A stretch of 64,000 nucleotides of DNA from Streptomyces griseocarneus (GTDB lineage: Bacteria > Actinomycetota > Actinomycetes > Streptomycetales > Streptomycetaceae). The stretch covers positions 1 through 64,000 of the forward strand of contig NZ_BNBL01000013.1 in the NCBI RefSeq assembly GCF_014655595.1, read 5' to 3'. Position numbers and translations under genes: made by a program. Positions within the stretch are counted from its first letter, which is position 1. Each line of letters starts with the position of its first letter. Of this stretch, positions 34,239-42,916 are shown piece after piece. The notes under the pieces are model-generated. The model did no database searches, was not told where the DNA came from, and worked only from the letters and a program-made list of their open reading frames with translations.

Positions 34239-35507
34239 ATGAACGATTGGCCCGAAGGGCGGACCCCCGACCGCCGTGATCGGTACGGGCGCGGCAGCAC
34301 CAGCGCCGAGCCGGAGAGCGCCCGCCCCATGCCGCACATCCGGCGCGACACCCCGCCGCCGCAGTACCGGCCGCCCCAGGGCTACGACTCCCCCGGCGCC
34401 CTGCGCAACGACGCCGGCGGCGACGGATACAGCACCGGACAGGTCTACGGGCGCGGAGGCGGCGCCTCCGGAGGCACGGGCGGACCCGCCGGCGGACGGG
34501 CCCCGCGCGCGGGCGCGGCCGACTGGCGCAAGCGCGCCAAGATCGGCGCGGTCGTCCTCGTCACCGCGCTGCTGGCCGTCGGCGGCGGCACCTACTTCTG
34601 GGCCGACGGAAAGCTGCGCCGCGAGGTCGACCTGGGTCAGGTCAAGGACCGCCCCAAGGCCGGCGAGGGCACGAACTACCTGATCGTCGGCTCCGACAGC
34701 CGCGAGGGCCTGTCGGACGAGGAGAAGAAGGACCTCCACACCGGGTCGGCCGAGGGCAAGCGCACCGACTCGATGATGATCCTGCACACCGGCGACAACG
34801 GCACGACGATGCTCAGCCTGCCGCGCGACTCGTACGTGACGATCCCCGCCTTCACCGGCAAGGAGTCCGGCAAGCGCTTCCCGGCCGCCACCCACAAGCT
34901 CAACCAGGCGTACGCGGACGGCGGCCCCGAGCTGCTGACGCAGACGATCGAGTACAACACCGGGCTGCGCATCGACCACTACGCCGAGATCGGCTTCGGC
35001 GGCTTCCGCAACCTCGTCGACGCGCTCGGCGGGGTGGAGATGTGCCTGGACAAGCCGCTGAAGGACCGGGACTCGGGCGCGGACTTCAAGGCGGGCTGCC
35101 AGGAGCTCAACGGCGCCCAGTCGCTGGCGTTCGTCCGCCAGCGCCACCAGGAGGCCGACCAGGACCTGGGCCGGATGCGCAACCAGCAGAAGTTCCTGAA
35201 CACCCTCGCCAAGCAGGCCGCCTCGCCCGCCACGGTCCTCAATCCCTTCCGCCTCTACCCGGTCATCGGCTCCGGCCTCGACACGCTCATCGTCGACAAG
35301 GACATGGGGCTGTGGGACCTGATGGACATGTTCTGGGCGATGAAGGGCGTCACGGGCGGGGACGGTCAGCAGACGACCGTGCCGATCGCCAACCCCAACT
35401 TCCCCACGCGCACCGATGGCGTGGCCGTGAAGTGGGACATGACCAAGGCGAAGCAGCTCTTCGGCCAGCTGGAGAAGGACGAGAAGGTCACCGTCACCGG
35501 CGGGTGA
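34239..35507 (+). CDS. LCP family protein 5
   Basis: A 422-residue LCP ligase with a long disordered cytoplasmic part (about 1-98, Arg/Pro/Gly-rich), a membrane helix (about 101-122) and the LCP domain to the end (NYLIVGSDSREGLSDEE, TDSMMILHTGDNG, LSLPRDSYVTIP, LAFVRQRHQE). It stops after the LCP fold, so unlike LCP 2-4 it lacks LytR_C. The ATG at 34239 opens MNDWPEGRTPDRRDRY. A hairpin overlaps its stop codon. Confidence 0.93.
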   Translation: MNDWPEGRTPDRRDRYGRGSTSAEPESARPMPHIRRDTPPPQYRPPQGYDSPGALRNDAGGDGYSTGQVYGRGGGASGGTGGPAGGRAPRAGAADWRKRAKIGAVVLVTALLAVGGGTYFWADGKLRREVDLGQVKDRPKAGEGTNYLIVGSDSREGLSDEEKKDLHTGSAEGKRTDSMMILHTGDNGTTMLSLPRDSYVTIPAFTGKESGKRFPAATHKLNQAYADGGPELLTQTIEYNTGLRIDHYAEIGFGGFRNLVDALGGVEMCLDKPLKDRDSGADFKAGCQELNGAQSLAFVRQRHQEADQDLGRMRNQQKFLNTLAKQAASPATVLNPFRLYPVIGSGLDTLIVDKDMGLWDLMDMFWAMKGVTGGDGQQTTVPIANPNFPTRTDGVAVKWDMTKAKQLFGQLEKDEKVTVTGG

Positions 35508-35514
35508 CGGTGAC
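35487..35514. terminator. Hairpin overlapping the LCP 5 stop codon
   Basis: GTCACCGTCACC (35487-35498) and GGTGACGGTGAC (35503-35514) form a 12-bp stem with a 4-base loop that includes the stop codon (35505-35507). It lies between convergent LCP 5 and the VOC gene. Confidence 0.6.
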
Positions 35515-35549
35515 GGTGACCCGGGGGCGGCGCCGCGCGGGGCCGGCGG

Positions 35550-36344
35550 TCAGCCGGCCTCGGGCGACGGCCCGGTCGCGTTGATGAGGGCGAAGACCGC
35601 GCCCTGCGGGTCCTGCACGACGGCCATGCGGCCGGCCACCATGTCGAACGGCGGCTTGAGGACGTTGCCGCCGGCCTTGACCAGCGCGTCGACGGTGCTG
35701 TCGGTGTCGTCGACGGAGAAGTACGTCAGCCAGTGCGAGGGCGACCCGGGCGGGGACTTCTCGAGGTCCTGCATGCCGCCGACCACCCGGCCCCCGGCCT
35801 TGAGGGCGAAGTAGCCGGGGGCCTCCTCCATGGGGGCGGCCGTCACGCCCAGGGCCTCCGAGTAGAAGGCGGCGGCCGTGTTCGGGTCGGCGGTGTTCAG
35901 CTCGTTCCACACCACCGAACCCGGCTCGTTGACCACCTGCGAGCCGAGGAAGTCCTTGGCCTGCCAGATCCCGAACACCGCGCCCGTGGAGTCGGCCACG
36001 ACGGCCATCCGCCCGAGCGTGAGCACGTCCATCGGGTCCATCAGCGACGTGCCGCCGTTGTTGTTGATCTTCTCCATGGCGTCGTCGGCGTCGCCGACGG
36101 CGAGGTAGGTGGTCCACGCGGGCGGCGGCTTGGAGCCGCCCTCCTGGGCCATCGACGTCATGATCCCGGCGACGGCCTTGCCGTTCAGGCTGCAGACCGC
36201 GTACCCGCCGGTCTCGGGCGGCCCGGGCTCGCCCTGCCAGCCGAAGAGGTCCCGGTAGAAGTCGAGCGCCTCCCGCTGGTCGGGGACCACCAGATCCACC
36301 CAGCAGGGCGTGCCGGGGGTGTAGGGCTTGGTTACCTCGGGCAT
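35550..36344 (-). CDS. VOC-family protein with two glyoxalase-like domains
   Basis: A 264-residue tandem vicinal-oxygen-chelate protein. The first domain starts PCWVDLVVPDQREALDFYRDLFGWQGE, the second WNELNTADPNTAAAFYSEALGV; each ends with a similar FALINATG or FGIWQAKD strand. Metal-ligand positions are not the canonical His/Glu set, so catalysis is uncertain; relatives are often annotated as bleomycin-resistance or antibiotic-binding proteins without proof. The ATG is at 36344. A terminator separates it from the upstream acyl-CoA dehydrogenase gene, so it is probably transcribed alone. Confidence 0.88.
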   Translation of the reverse strand: MPEVTKPYTPGTPCWVDLVVPDQREALDFYRDLFGWQGEPGPPETGGYAVCSLNGKAVAGIMTSMAQEGGSKPPPAWTTYLAVGDADDAMEKINNNGGTSLMDPMDVLTLGRMAVVADSTGAVFGIWQAKDFLGSQVVNEPGSVVWNELNTADPNTAAAFYSEALGVTAAPMEEAPGYFALKAGGRVVGGMQDLEKSPPGSPSHWLTYFSVDDTDSTVDALVKAGGNVLKPPFDMVAGRMAVVQDPQGAVFALINATGPSPEAG

Positions 36345-36423
36345 GACGCGGGCCTCCCTGGCAGTGCGGACTTACCCCGACCACCTTCACCCGCCGTGTG
36401 GCGGCCCGCCACCGGAGACGGCG

Positions 36424-36456
36424 AACGGCCCCCGGCGGCGACTGCCGGGGGCCGTT
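36424..36456. terminator. 13-bp hairpin between acyl-CoA dehydrogenase and VOC genes
   Basis: AACGGCCCCCGGC (36424-36436) and GCCGGGGGCCGTT (36444-36456) with a 7-base loop. It is 57 bases past the acyl-CoA dehydrogenase stop. TTTT follows only on the plus strand, so on the gene's own strand it is a U-less hairpin. Confidence 0.7.
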
Positions 36457-36512
36457 TTCGCGTGTCCGCGCCGGGCGGGACCGCCCCGGAGGGAGGCCGC
36501 CCGGGAAACCGG

Positions 36513-37670
36513 CTACGGGAGGTTGCGGGCCATGACGATGCGCTGGACCTGGTTCGTGCCCTCGTAGATCTGCGTGATCTTGGCGTCGCGCATCATGCGC
36601 TCCACCGGGTAGTCACGGGTGTAGCCGTAGCCGCCGAGGAGCTGGACGGCGTCCGTGGTGACCTCCATCGCGACGTCCGACGCGAAACACTTGGCGGCGG
36701 CGCCCAGGTAGGTGAGGTCGGCGTCGAGGCGCTCCGAGGCGGCGGCGGCCTGGTAGGTCAGGGCGCGGGCCGCGGAGAGCTTCATGGCCATGTCGGCGAG
36801 CATGAACTGGACGCCCTGGAAGTCGCCGATCGGCTTGCCGAACTGCTTGCGCTCCTGGACGTAGCCCTTGGCGTAGTCCAGGGCGCCCTGGGCGATGCCC
36901 AGCGCCTGGGCGGCGATGGTGATGCGGGTGTGGTCCAGGGTCTTCATCGCGGTGGCGAAGCCCGTGCCCTCCGCGCCGATCATGCGGTCGGCGGGGATGC
37001 GGACGTTGTCGAGGTAGACCTCGCGGGTCGGCGAGCCCTTGATGCCGAGCTTCTTCTCCGGGGCGCCGAAGGAGACGCCCTCGTCGGACTTCTCGACGAC
37101 GAAGGCGGAGATGCCCTTGGAGCGCTTCTCCGGGTCGGTGACGGCCATGACCGTGTAGAAGTCGCTGACGCCGGCGTTGGTGATCCAGCGCTTGACGCCG
37201 TTGAGGACCCAGAAGTCGCCGTCGCGGACGGCCCTGGTCTTCATGCCGGCCGCGTCGGAGCCCGCGTCGGGCTCGCTGAGGCAGTACGAGAACATCGAGT
37301 CGCCCTTGGCGAGCGGGCTCAGGTACTTCTTCTTCAGCTCCTCGGAGCCGGAGAGCACGACCGGCAGCGAGCCGAGCTTGTTGACCGCCGGGATCAGCGA
37401 GGAGGAGGCGCACACGCGGGCGACCTCCTCGATCACGATGACCGTGGCGAGCGCGTCCGCGCCGGCGCCGCCGAAGGCCTCCGGTACGTGCACGGCGTGC
37501 AGGTCGGCCGCGCGCAGCGCGTCCAGGGCCTCCTGCGGGAAGCGGCCCTCCTCGTCCACCTCGGCGGCGAACGGCGCGATCTTCGCCTCGGCGAGCGAGC
37601 GCACGACCTTTCGGAGCTCGTCGTGCTCCTCGGACGGCCGGTACAGGTCGAAGTCCTTGTTTCCCGCCAA
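36513..37670 (-). CDS. Acyl-CoA dehydrogenase (FadE25-like)
   Basis: An FAD flavoenzyme of 385 residues oxidising acyl-CoA to enoyl-CoA, possibly a short or branched-chain type. Signatures: FSYCLSEPDAGSDAAGMKT, and QIYEGTNQVQRIVMARNL with the catalytic base E370 in the position typical of short/medium-chain enzymes. In mycobacteria FadE25 lies in the same block, also next to purE-purK. The start is TTG at 37670, preceded by GGGGAG 8 bases upstream. The upstream region carries a near-palindromic element that may regulate it. Confidence 0.94.
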   Translation of the reverse strand: MAGNKDFDLYRPSEEHDELRKVVRSLAEAKIAPFAAEVDEEGRFPQEALDALRAADLHAVHVPEAFGGAGADALATVIVIEEVARVCASSSLIPAVNKLGSLPVVLSGSEELKKKYLSPLAKGDSMFSYCLSEPDAGSDAAGMKTRAVRDGDFWVLNGVKRWITNAGVSDFYTVMAVTDPEKRSKGISAFVVEKSDEGVSFGAPEKKLGIKGSPTREVYLDNVRIPADRMIGAEGTGFATAMKTLDHTRITIAAQALGIAQGALDYAKGYVQERKQFGKPIGDFQGVQFMLADMAMKLSAARALTYQAAAASERLDADLTYLGAAAKCFASDVAMEVTTDAVQLLGGYGYTRDYPVERMMRDAKITQIYEGTNQVQRIVMARNLP

Positions 37671-37687
37671 GGCGTACTCCCCAGAGA

Positions 37688-37707
37688 GTTAACTACTGTT
37701 TAGTAAC
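37688..37707. promoter_or_regulatory. Candidate operator before the acyl-CoA dehydrogenase gene
   Basis: The AT-rich element GTTAACTACTGTTTAGTAAC is an imperfect inverted repeat (GTTA...TAAC ends, inner ACTA/TAGT). On the gene's strand it begins 5 bases downstream of a possible -10 TAGAAT (37712-37717), where a repressor would block initiation. TetR-type regulators of fatty-acid genes use operators of this sort; which regulator binds is unknown. Confidence 0.4.
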
Positions 37708-37890
37708 CATGATTCTAGGGTCGGTGCCCCGGCCGGGGATACGTGAGCTTGCCGACAACGGGTGATCACCCGGGATCCTTCCCGCGCGGGCCCCGACTAT
37801 GCTCGGGCAACGCAATCCGGCCCGGCGGCCTTATAAAGGCAGAAGGTCCTCGAGCACCGCCGGCCACCCCGTCAGCACCTGGAGCACCGC

Positions 37891-39231
37891 ATGGCCCTCA
37901 AGATCACCGTGATCGGCACCGGTTACCTCGGCGCCACCCACGCCGCGGCCATGGCCGAGCTCGGGTTCGAGGTGCTGGGCCTGGACGTGGTGCCCGAGAA
38001 GATCGAGACGCTCTCGCGCGGCGAGGTCCCGATGTACGAGCCGGGGCTGGAGGAGCTGCTGCGCAAGCACGTCGCCGGTCTCGAGGGCTCCACCGGACGG
38101 CTGCGCTTCACCACCTCCTGGGAGGAGGTCGGCGAGTTCGGCGACGTGCACTTCGTCTGTGTGAACACCCCGCAGAAGCACGGCGAGTACGCCTGCGACA
38201 TGTCGTACGTCGAGAGCGCGTTCGCCTCCCTGGCCCCGCAGCTGCGCCGCCCGGCGCTGGTCGTCGGCAAGTCGACCGTCCCGGTGGGCAGCGCGGCGCG
38301 GCTCGCCGACCTGCTGAACCGGCTGGCCCCGGCGGGCGCGGACGTCGAGCTCGCCTGGAACCCGGAGTTCCTGCGGGAGGGCTTCGCCGTCCAGGACACC
38401 CTGCACCCCGACCGCATCGTCGTGGGCGTGGCCGGTGAGCGCGGCGAGAAGCTGCTGCGCGAGGTGTACGCCACGCCGGTCGGCGAGGGCTCCCCCTTCG
38501 TGGTGGCCGACTATCCGACGGCCGAGCTGGTCAAGACGGCCGCCAATTCCTTCCTCGCCACGAAGATCTCCTTCATCAACGCCATGGCCGAGGTCTGCGA
38601 GGCCGCCGACGGCGACGTGGTGAAGCTGGCCGAGGCCATCGGGCACGACGAGCGCATCGGCAAGAAGTTCCTGCGGGCCGGCATCGGCTTCGGCGGCGGC
38701 TGCCTGCCGAAGGACATCCGCGCCTTCATGGCCCGCGCCGGCGAGCTCGGGGCCGACCAGGCGCTGACGTTCCTGCGCGAGGTCGACTCCATCAACATGC
38801 GGCGGCGCAGCCACATGATCGAGCTGGCCCGCGAGAGCGTGGGCGGCAGCTTCCTCGGCCGGCGCGTGGCCGTGCTCGGTGCGACGTTCAAGCCGGACTC
38901 GGACGACGTCCGTGACTCCCCCGCGCTCAACGTCGCCGGCCAGATCCACCTGCAGGGCGGCCAGGTGACGGTGTACGACCCCAAGGGCATGGACAACGCC
39001 CGCCGTCTCTTCCCGACCCTGGCCTACGCGCCGAGCGCCCTGGAGGCGTGCCGCGGGGCGCAGGTGGTGCTGCACCTGACGGAGTGGGCGGAGTTCCGGG
39101 AGCTGGACCCGGCGCAGCTGGGCGAGGTCGTCGAGGCCCGCCGGGTGCTGGACGGCCGCAATGCCCTGGACGCCGCCGCCTGGCGGGAGGCCGGCTGGGT
39201 CTTCCGCGCGATGGGGCGCCCCCGGGCGTAG
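37891..39231 (+). CDS. UDP-glucose/GDP-mannose 6-dehydrogenase family protein
   Basis: Oxidises a nucleotide sugar (most likely UDP-glucose to UDP-glucuronate) with two NAD turns. The 446 residues have an N-terminal Rossmann motif ITVIGTGYLGATHAAAMAELG, the middle helix, the catalytic C271 in GFGGGCLPKDIRAF, and the C-terminal ATFKPDSDDVRDSPALNVA binding motif. The ATG at 37891 starts directly at the Rossmann strand. It could feed uronic acid into envelope polymers handled by the neighbouring LCP proteins. UDP-glucose versus GDP-mannose as substrate is not settled by sequence. Confidence 0.92.
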   Translation: MALKITVIGTGYLGATHAAAMAELGFEVLGLDVVPEKIETLSRGEVPMYEPGLEELLRKHVAGLEGSTGRLRFTTSWEEVGEFGDVHFVCVNTPQKHGEYACDMSYVESAFASLAPQLRRPALVVGKSTVPVGSAARLADLLNRLAPAGADVELAWNPEFLREGFAVQDTLHPDRIVVGVAGERGEKLLREVYATPVGEGSPFVVADYPTAELVKTAANSFLATKISFINAMAEVCEAADGDVVKLAEAIGHDERIGKKFLRAGIGFGGGCLPKDIRAFMARAGELGADQALTFLREVDSINMRRRSHMIELARESVGGSFLGRRVAVLGATFKPDSDDVRDSPALNVAGQIHLQGGQVTVYDPKGMDNARRLFPTLAYAPSALEACRGAQVVLHLTEWAEFRELDPAQLGEVVEARRVLDGRNALDAAAWREAGWVFRAMGRPRA

Positions 39232-39240
39232 CCCCGCCTC

Positions 39241-39268
39241 CGCCGCGACGGCCGGGGCCGTCGCGGCG
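39241..39268. terminator. 13-bp convergent hairpin terminator
   Basis: CGCCGCGACGGCC (39241-39253) is repeated inverted at 39256-39268 with a 2-base centre, between the convergent dehydrogenase (stop 39231) and dipeptidase (stop 39298). Confidence 0.75.
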
Positions 39269-39297
39269 AAGCACCGCTCTCGGTGTGCCGGGAGGCG

Positions 39298-40515
39298 TCA
39301 GGCGCCGGTGCCGTCCAGCTGGTCGATCGTCGCGATGGACGGGCCGCGCGTCGCGGACAGCTCGCGCGCCACGTCCTCCGCGGCCCGCAGCACGCGCACC
39401 GCGTTGCGCCAGGTCAGCTTGGCCAGGTCCGCCTCGGACCAGCCGCGCCGCAGGAGTTCGGCGATCAGGTTGGGGTAGCCCGACACGTCGGACAGGCCGT
39501 CGGGGGTGAAGGCCGTGCCGTCGTAGTCGCCGCCGAGGCCGATGTGGTCGACGCCGGCGACCTCGCGCATGTGGTCGAGGTGGTCGGCGACCGTGGCGAC
39601 CGTGGCCCGCGGGCGCGGGTTCGCGGCCTCGAAGGCCTGGTGCACGGCCATCGCCTCGGCGGTGGTGGCCAGGTGGTGGAGTCCGTGGGCGCGCATGTTC
39701 TCGTCGGCCGCCCGGGTCCAGGCACCGGCCTCCGGGAGGATGAACTTGGGGACGAACGTCGCCATGGCCACGCCGCCGTTCGCGGCGAGCGAGCCGAGCA
39801 CGTCGTCCGGGATGTTGCGCGGGTGGTCGCAGACGGCGCGTGCCGAGGAGTGCGAGAAGATCACCGGCGCCTCGCTGACCCGCAGCGCGTCGCGCATCGT
39901 GTCGGTGGCGACGTGGGAGAGGTCGACGAGCATGCCGACGCGGTTCATCTCGCGGACGACCTCCTCGCCGAAGCGGGTCAGGCCGCCCGCCGCCGGTGCG
40001 TCCGTCGCCGAGTCCGCCCACGGGATGTTGTCGTTGTGGGTGAGGGTCATGTAGCGGACGCCCAGCCGGTGCAGGGCGCGCAGCGTGGCCAGCGAGCAGT
40101 TGATGCTGTGGCCGCCCTCGGCGCCCATCAGGGAGGCGATGCGGCCCTCGGCCCGGGCCGCCTCCATGTCGTCGGCCGTGAACGCCAGGCGCAGGTCGGC
40201 GGGGTAGCGCTCGGCCAGCCGCCGGACCACGTCGATCTGTTCGAGCGTGGCGCTGACCGCTTCGTCGCCGGCCATGTCGGTGCGTACGTACACGGACCAG
40301 AACTGGGCGCCCACTCCGCCGGCGCGCAGCCGGGGCAGGTCGGTGTGCAGGCCGGCGCCGCTCTGGTCGACGGCGAGGTCGCGGCGGTCGAGGTCGTAGC
40401 CGACGTGCTCGCGCAGGGCCCAGGGGAGGTCGTTGTGGCCGTCGACGACGGGGTGCCCGGCGAGGAGCTCCCGGGCGCGGGCGAGGGTCGCGTCCGTCTC
40501 CGTCACGCCGGTCAC
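39298..40515 (-). CDS. Membrane dipeptidase family protein (peptidase M19)
   Basis: A zinc dipeptidase related to renal dipeptidase, 405 residues, without an evident signal peptide, so probably cytoplasmic. Metal motifs are HPVVDGHNDLPWALRE (His-x-Asp), GAEGGHSIN (bridging Glu), VDLSHVA (His), FSHSSAR (His) and HIGLGGDYDG (Asp). The GTG start at 40515 overlaps the purE stop (GTGA), so it is translated as the third gene of a purK-purE-dipeptidase operon. The reason for linkage to purine synthesis is not obvious. Confidence 0.93.
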   Translation of the reverse strand: MTGVTETDATLARARELLAGHPVVDGHNDLPWALREHVGYDLDRRDLAVDQSGAGLHTDLPRLRAGGVGAQFWSVYVRTDMAGDEAVSATLEQIDVVRRLAERYPADLRLAFTADDMEAARAEGRIASLMGAEGGHSINCSLATLRALHRLGVRYMTLTHNDNIPWADSATDAPAAGGLTRFGEEVVREMNRVGMLVDLSHVATDTMRDALRVSEAPVIFSHSSARAVCDHPRNIPDDVLGSLAANGGVAMATFVPKFILPEAGAWTRAADENMRAHGLHHLATTAEAMAVHQAFEAANPRPRATVATVADHLDHMREVAGVDHIGLGGDYDGTAFTPDGLSDVSGYPNLIAELLRRGWSEADLAKLTWRNAVRVLRAAEDVARELSATRGPSIATIDQLDGTGA

Positions 40516-41045
40516 TTCCCGAAGCCGAAGCCGGTGGCGCCCTGCACCTTGGCGCGCAGCCGGCGGCCCTTCTCGGTGGCCTGTTCGTTGAGCTCGTCCT
40601 GGAAGTGGCGCATGCGCGCGAGCAGGTCCTCGTCGTGGGCGGCGAGCATGCGGACCGCCAGCAGCCCGGCGTTGCGCGCGCCCGCCACGGAGACGGTGGC
40701 GACGGGCACGCCTGCCGGCATCTGGACGATGGACAGCAGGGAGTCCATGCCGTCGAGGTACTTCAGCGGTACGGGCACCCCGATCACCGGCAGCGGTGTG
40801 ACGGAGGCGAGCATTCCGGGGAGGTGGGCCGCGCCGCCCGCGCCCGCGATGACCGCCTTGAGGCCGCGTCCGGCGGCCCGCTCCCCGTACTCGACCATCT
40901 CGCGCGGCATGCGGTGCGCGGAGACGACGTCGACCTCGTAGGGGATCTCGAACTCGTCCAGGGCCTGGGCCGCGGCTTCCATGACGGGCCAGTCGGAGTC
41001 GGAGCCCATGACGATGCCGATGAGGGGGGAGCGGGGGGAGGTCAT
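40512..41045 (-). CDS. purE: N5-carboxyaminoimidazole ribonucleotide mutase
   Basis: Moves the carboxyl group of N5-CAIR to give CAIR in purine synthesis. The 177 residues include the class I signatures IGIVMGSDSDWPVMEAAAQ, DVVSAHRMPREM and IAGAGGAAHLPGMLAS. The C-terminal extension (about 150-177) is slightly longer than in short family members. The ATG at 41045 overlaps the purK stop (ATGA), and its own stop overlaps the next GTG. Confidence 0.97.
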   Translation of the reverse strand: MTSPRSPLIGIVMGSDSDWPVMEAAAQALDEFEIPYEVDVVSAHRMPREMVEYGERAAGRGLKAVIAGAGGAAHLPGMLASVTPLPVIGVPVPLKYLDGMDSLLSIVQMPAGVPVATVSVAGARNAGLLAVRMLAAHDEDLLARMRHFQDELNEQATEKGRRLRAKVQGATGFGFGK

Positions 41046-42211
41046 TCCGTGATCGTTCCTCGCAGGTATCCGGCGGCGTGGCGGGCGCGCTCGCGCACCT
41101 CGTCCAGGTCGTCGCCGTAGGTGTTGACGTGTCCGACCTTGCGGCCGGGCTTGACGTCCTTGCCGTACATATGGATCTTCAGGCCCGGGTCGCGCGCCAT
41201 GCAATGCAGGTACGCGTAATACATGTCCGGATAGTCGCCGCCGAGAACATTGGCCATCACGGTCCACTTGGCGCGCGGCCGCGGGTCGCCCAGCGGCAGG
41301 TCCAGCACGGCCCGGACGTGGTTGGCGAACTGCGAGGTGATCGCGCCGTCCTGGGTCCAGTGGCCGGAGTTGTGCGGGCGCATCGCGAGCTCGTTGACGA
41401 GCACCCTGCCGTCGCGGGTCTCGAACAGCTCCACCGCCAGGTGGCCGACCACCCCCAGCTCCTTGGCCACCCTGAGGGCGAGCTGCTGGGTGTGGGCGGA
41501 CAGCTCCTCGGACAGCCCGGGGGCGGGGGCGATGACCGTGTCGCAGACGCCGTCGACCTGGATGGACTCGACGACGGGGTACGAGACGGCCTGGCCGTGC
41601 GGGGAGCGCACGACGTTGGCGGCGAGCTCGCGGACGAAGTCGACCTTCTCCTCGGCGAGGACGGGCACGCCGGCCCGGAAGGGCTCCTCGGCCTCCTTCG
41701 CGGAGCGCACGACCCAGACGCCCTTGCCGTCGTAGCCGCCGCGCACCGTCTTGAGGACGACGGGGAAGCCGTCACCCTCGGCCGCGAAGCGCTCGACGTC
41801 GGCGGGGTCCGCCACGATCCGGTGCCGGGGGCAGGGCACCCCGATCTCCGTGAGCTTCGCCCGCATCACGCCCTTGTCCTGGGCGTGCACGAGGGCGTCG
41901 GGCCCGGGGCGGACGGGGATGCCGTCCGCCTCCAGGGCCCTCAGGTGTTCGGTGGGCACATGCTCGTGATCGAAGGTGATCACATCGCAGCCTCGTGCGA
42001 AAGCACGAAGGGTGTCCAGGTCGCGGTAGTCGCCGATGACGACATCGCTGACCACCTGGGCCGCCGAGTCCTGTGGGGTATCGCTGAGCAGCTTGAACCT
42101 GATGCCGAGGGGGATGCCCGCCTCGTGGGTCATACGGGCGAGCTGGCCGCCGCCGACCATGCCGACTACCGGGAACGTCACGCCCCCAGGGTATCCGTAC
42201 GCACGAACCAT
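41042..42211 (-). CDS. purK: N5-carboxyaminoimidazole ribonucleotide synthase
   Basis: ATP-grasp enzyme making N5-CAIR from AIR, bicarbonate and ATP, directly before purE. The 389 residues show VVGMVGGGQLARMTHEAG, DVITFDHEHVP, VLKTVRGGYDGKGVWVV and the C-terminal GNIL-like segment AVLDLPLGDP. Two starts are possible: ATG 42211 (used here) and GTG 42181 (VTFPVVGM), the latter with GGGGG too close to be a good ribosome site. It is divergent from the GtrA gene, 150 bases apart. Confidence 0.95.
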   Translation of the reverse strand: MVRAYGYPGGVTFPVVGMVGGGQLARMTHEAGIPLGIRFKLLSDTPQDSAAQVVSDVVIGDYRDLDTLRAFARGCDVITFDHEHVPTEHLRALEADGIPVRPGPDALVHAQDKGVMRAKLTEIGVPCPRHRIVADPADVERFAAEGDGFPVVLKTVRGGYDGKGVWVVRSAKEAEEPFRAGVPVLAEEKVDFVRELAANVVRSPHGQAVSYPVVESIQVDGVCDTVIAPAPGLSEELSAHTQQLALRVAKELGVVGHLAVELFETRDGRVLVNELAMRPHNSGHWTQDGAITSQFANHVRAVLDLPLGDPRPRAKWTVMANVLGGDYPDMYYAYLHCMARDPGLKIHMYGKDVKPGRKVGHVNTYGDDLDEVRERARHAAGYLRGTITE

Positions 42212-42360
42212 CCCTACCGCCTATGGATGTTCCTCCAAGCGCGGAGGCTTTCGCTCCCCCTACGATTCGCCGACGATGCGGTGGCGATAAGGACCGAAAA
42301 GCGCGCGTTCGCCGTTCGTTCACCGACTCTCCGGGTCGGCCGCGCCGCCCGCTGGTTAGC

Positions 42361-42879
42361 ATGAACGACATGACTCAACGGCGCACAGTGCGTTCCCGGC
42401 TGGAGCGGCTGGCCCGCGAAATCGTGAAGTTCGGCGCCGTGGGTGCCATCGGCTTCGTGGTCAACTTCATCGTCTTCAACATCTGTGTCCACGGCATCGG
42501 CCTCGCCGTGGTGCGCTCCGGCGTCATCGCCACGGCCGTCGCCATCGCCACCAACTACGTCGGCAACCGCTACTGGACCTACCGCGACACCGACCGGAAC
42601 CGGCGCAGCCGCGAGCTCTCGCTCTTCCTTCTCTTCAGCGGCATCGGCCTGGTGATCGAGAACGGCATCCTGGCCCTGTCCCACTACGGCCTGGGCCTGA
42701 CCACCCCGCTCGCGGACAACATCGCCAAGAACGTCATCGGCCTCGGCATCGGCACGGTCTTCCGCTTCTGGTCCTACCGGACCTGGGTGTTCGGGAAGCT
42801 GCCCGCCCGCGATGCCGTCGAGACTGCCGAATCGTTCCTGGCCGACGCCCGGCCGCAGCGCGTGGACGCGGGCCAGTAA
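42361..42879 (+). CDS. GtrA family membrane protein
   Basis: A 172-residue protein with four membrane helices (about 25-45, 52-75, 92-112, 125-145) of the GtrA/DPMS-like flippase family, which helps move lipid-linked sugars across the membrane. Conserved residues include KFGAVGAIGFVVNFIVFN and ATNYVGNRYWTYRD, and the final FRFWSYRTWVFG. The ATG at 42361 gives the normal short basic N-terminus. The same gene follows purK in mycobacteria. It could supply mannosyl or other lipid-linked sugars to the envelope enzymes in this window. Confidence 0.92.
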   Translation: MNDMTQRRTVRSRLERLAREIVKFGAVGAIGFVVNFIVFNICVHGIGLAVVRSGVIATAVAIATNYVGNRYWTYRDTDRNRRSRELSLFLLFSGIGLVIENGILALSHYGLGLTTPLADNIAKNVIGLGIGTVFRFWSYRTWVFGKLPARDAVETAESFLADARPQRVDAGQ

Positions 42880-42916
42880 CGGGCCGCAGGCCCCTCGTCC
42901 GGGCGGCCCGGCCGTC

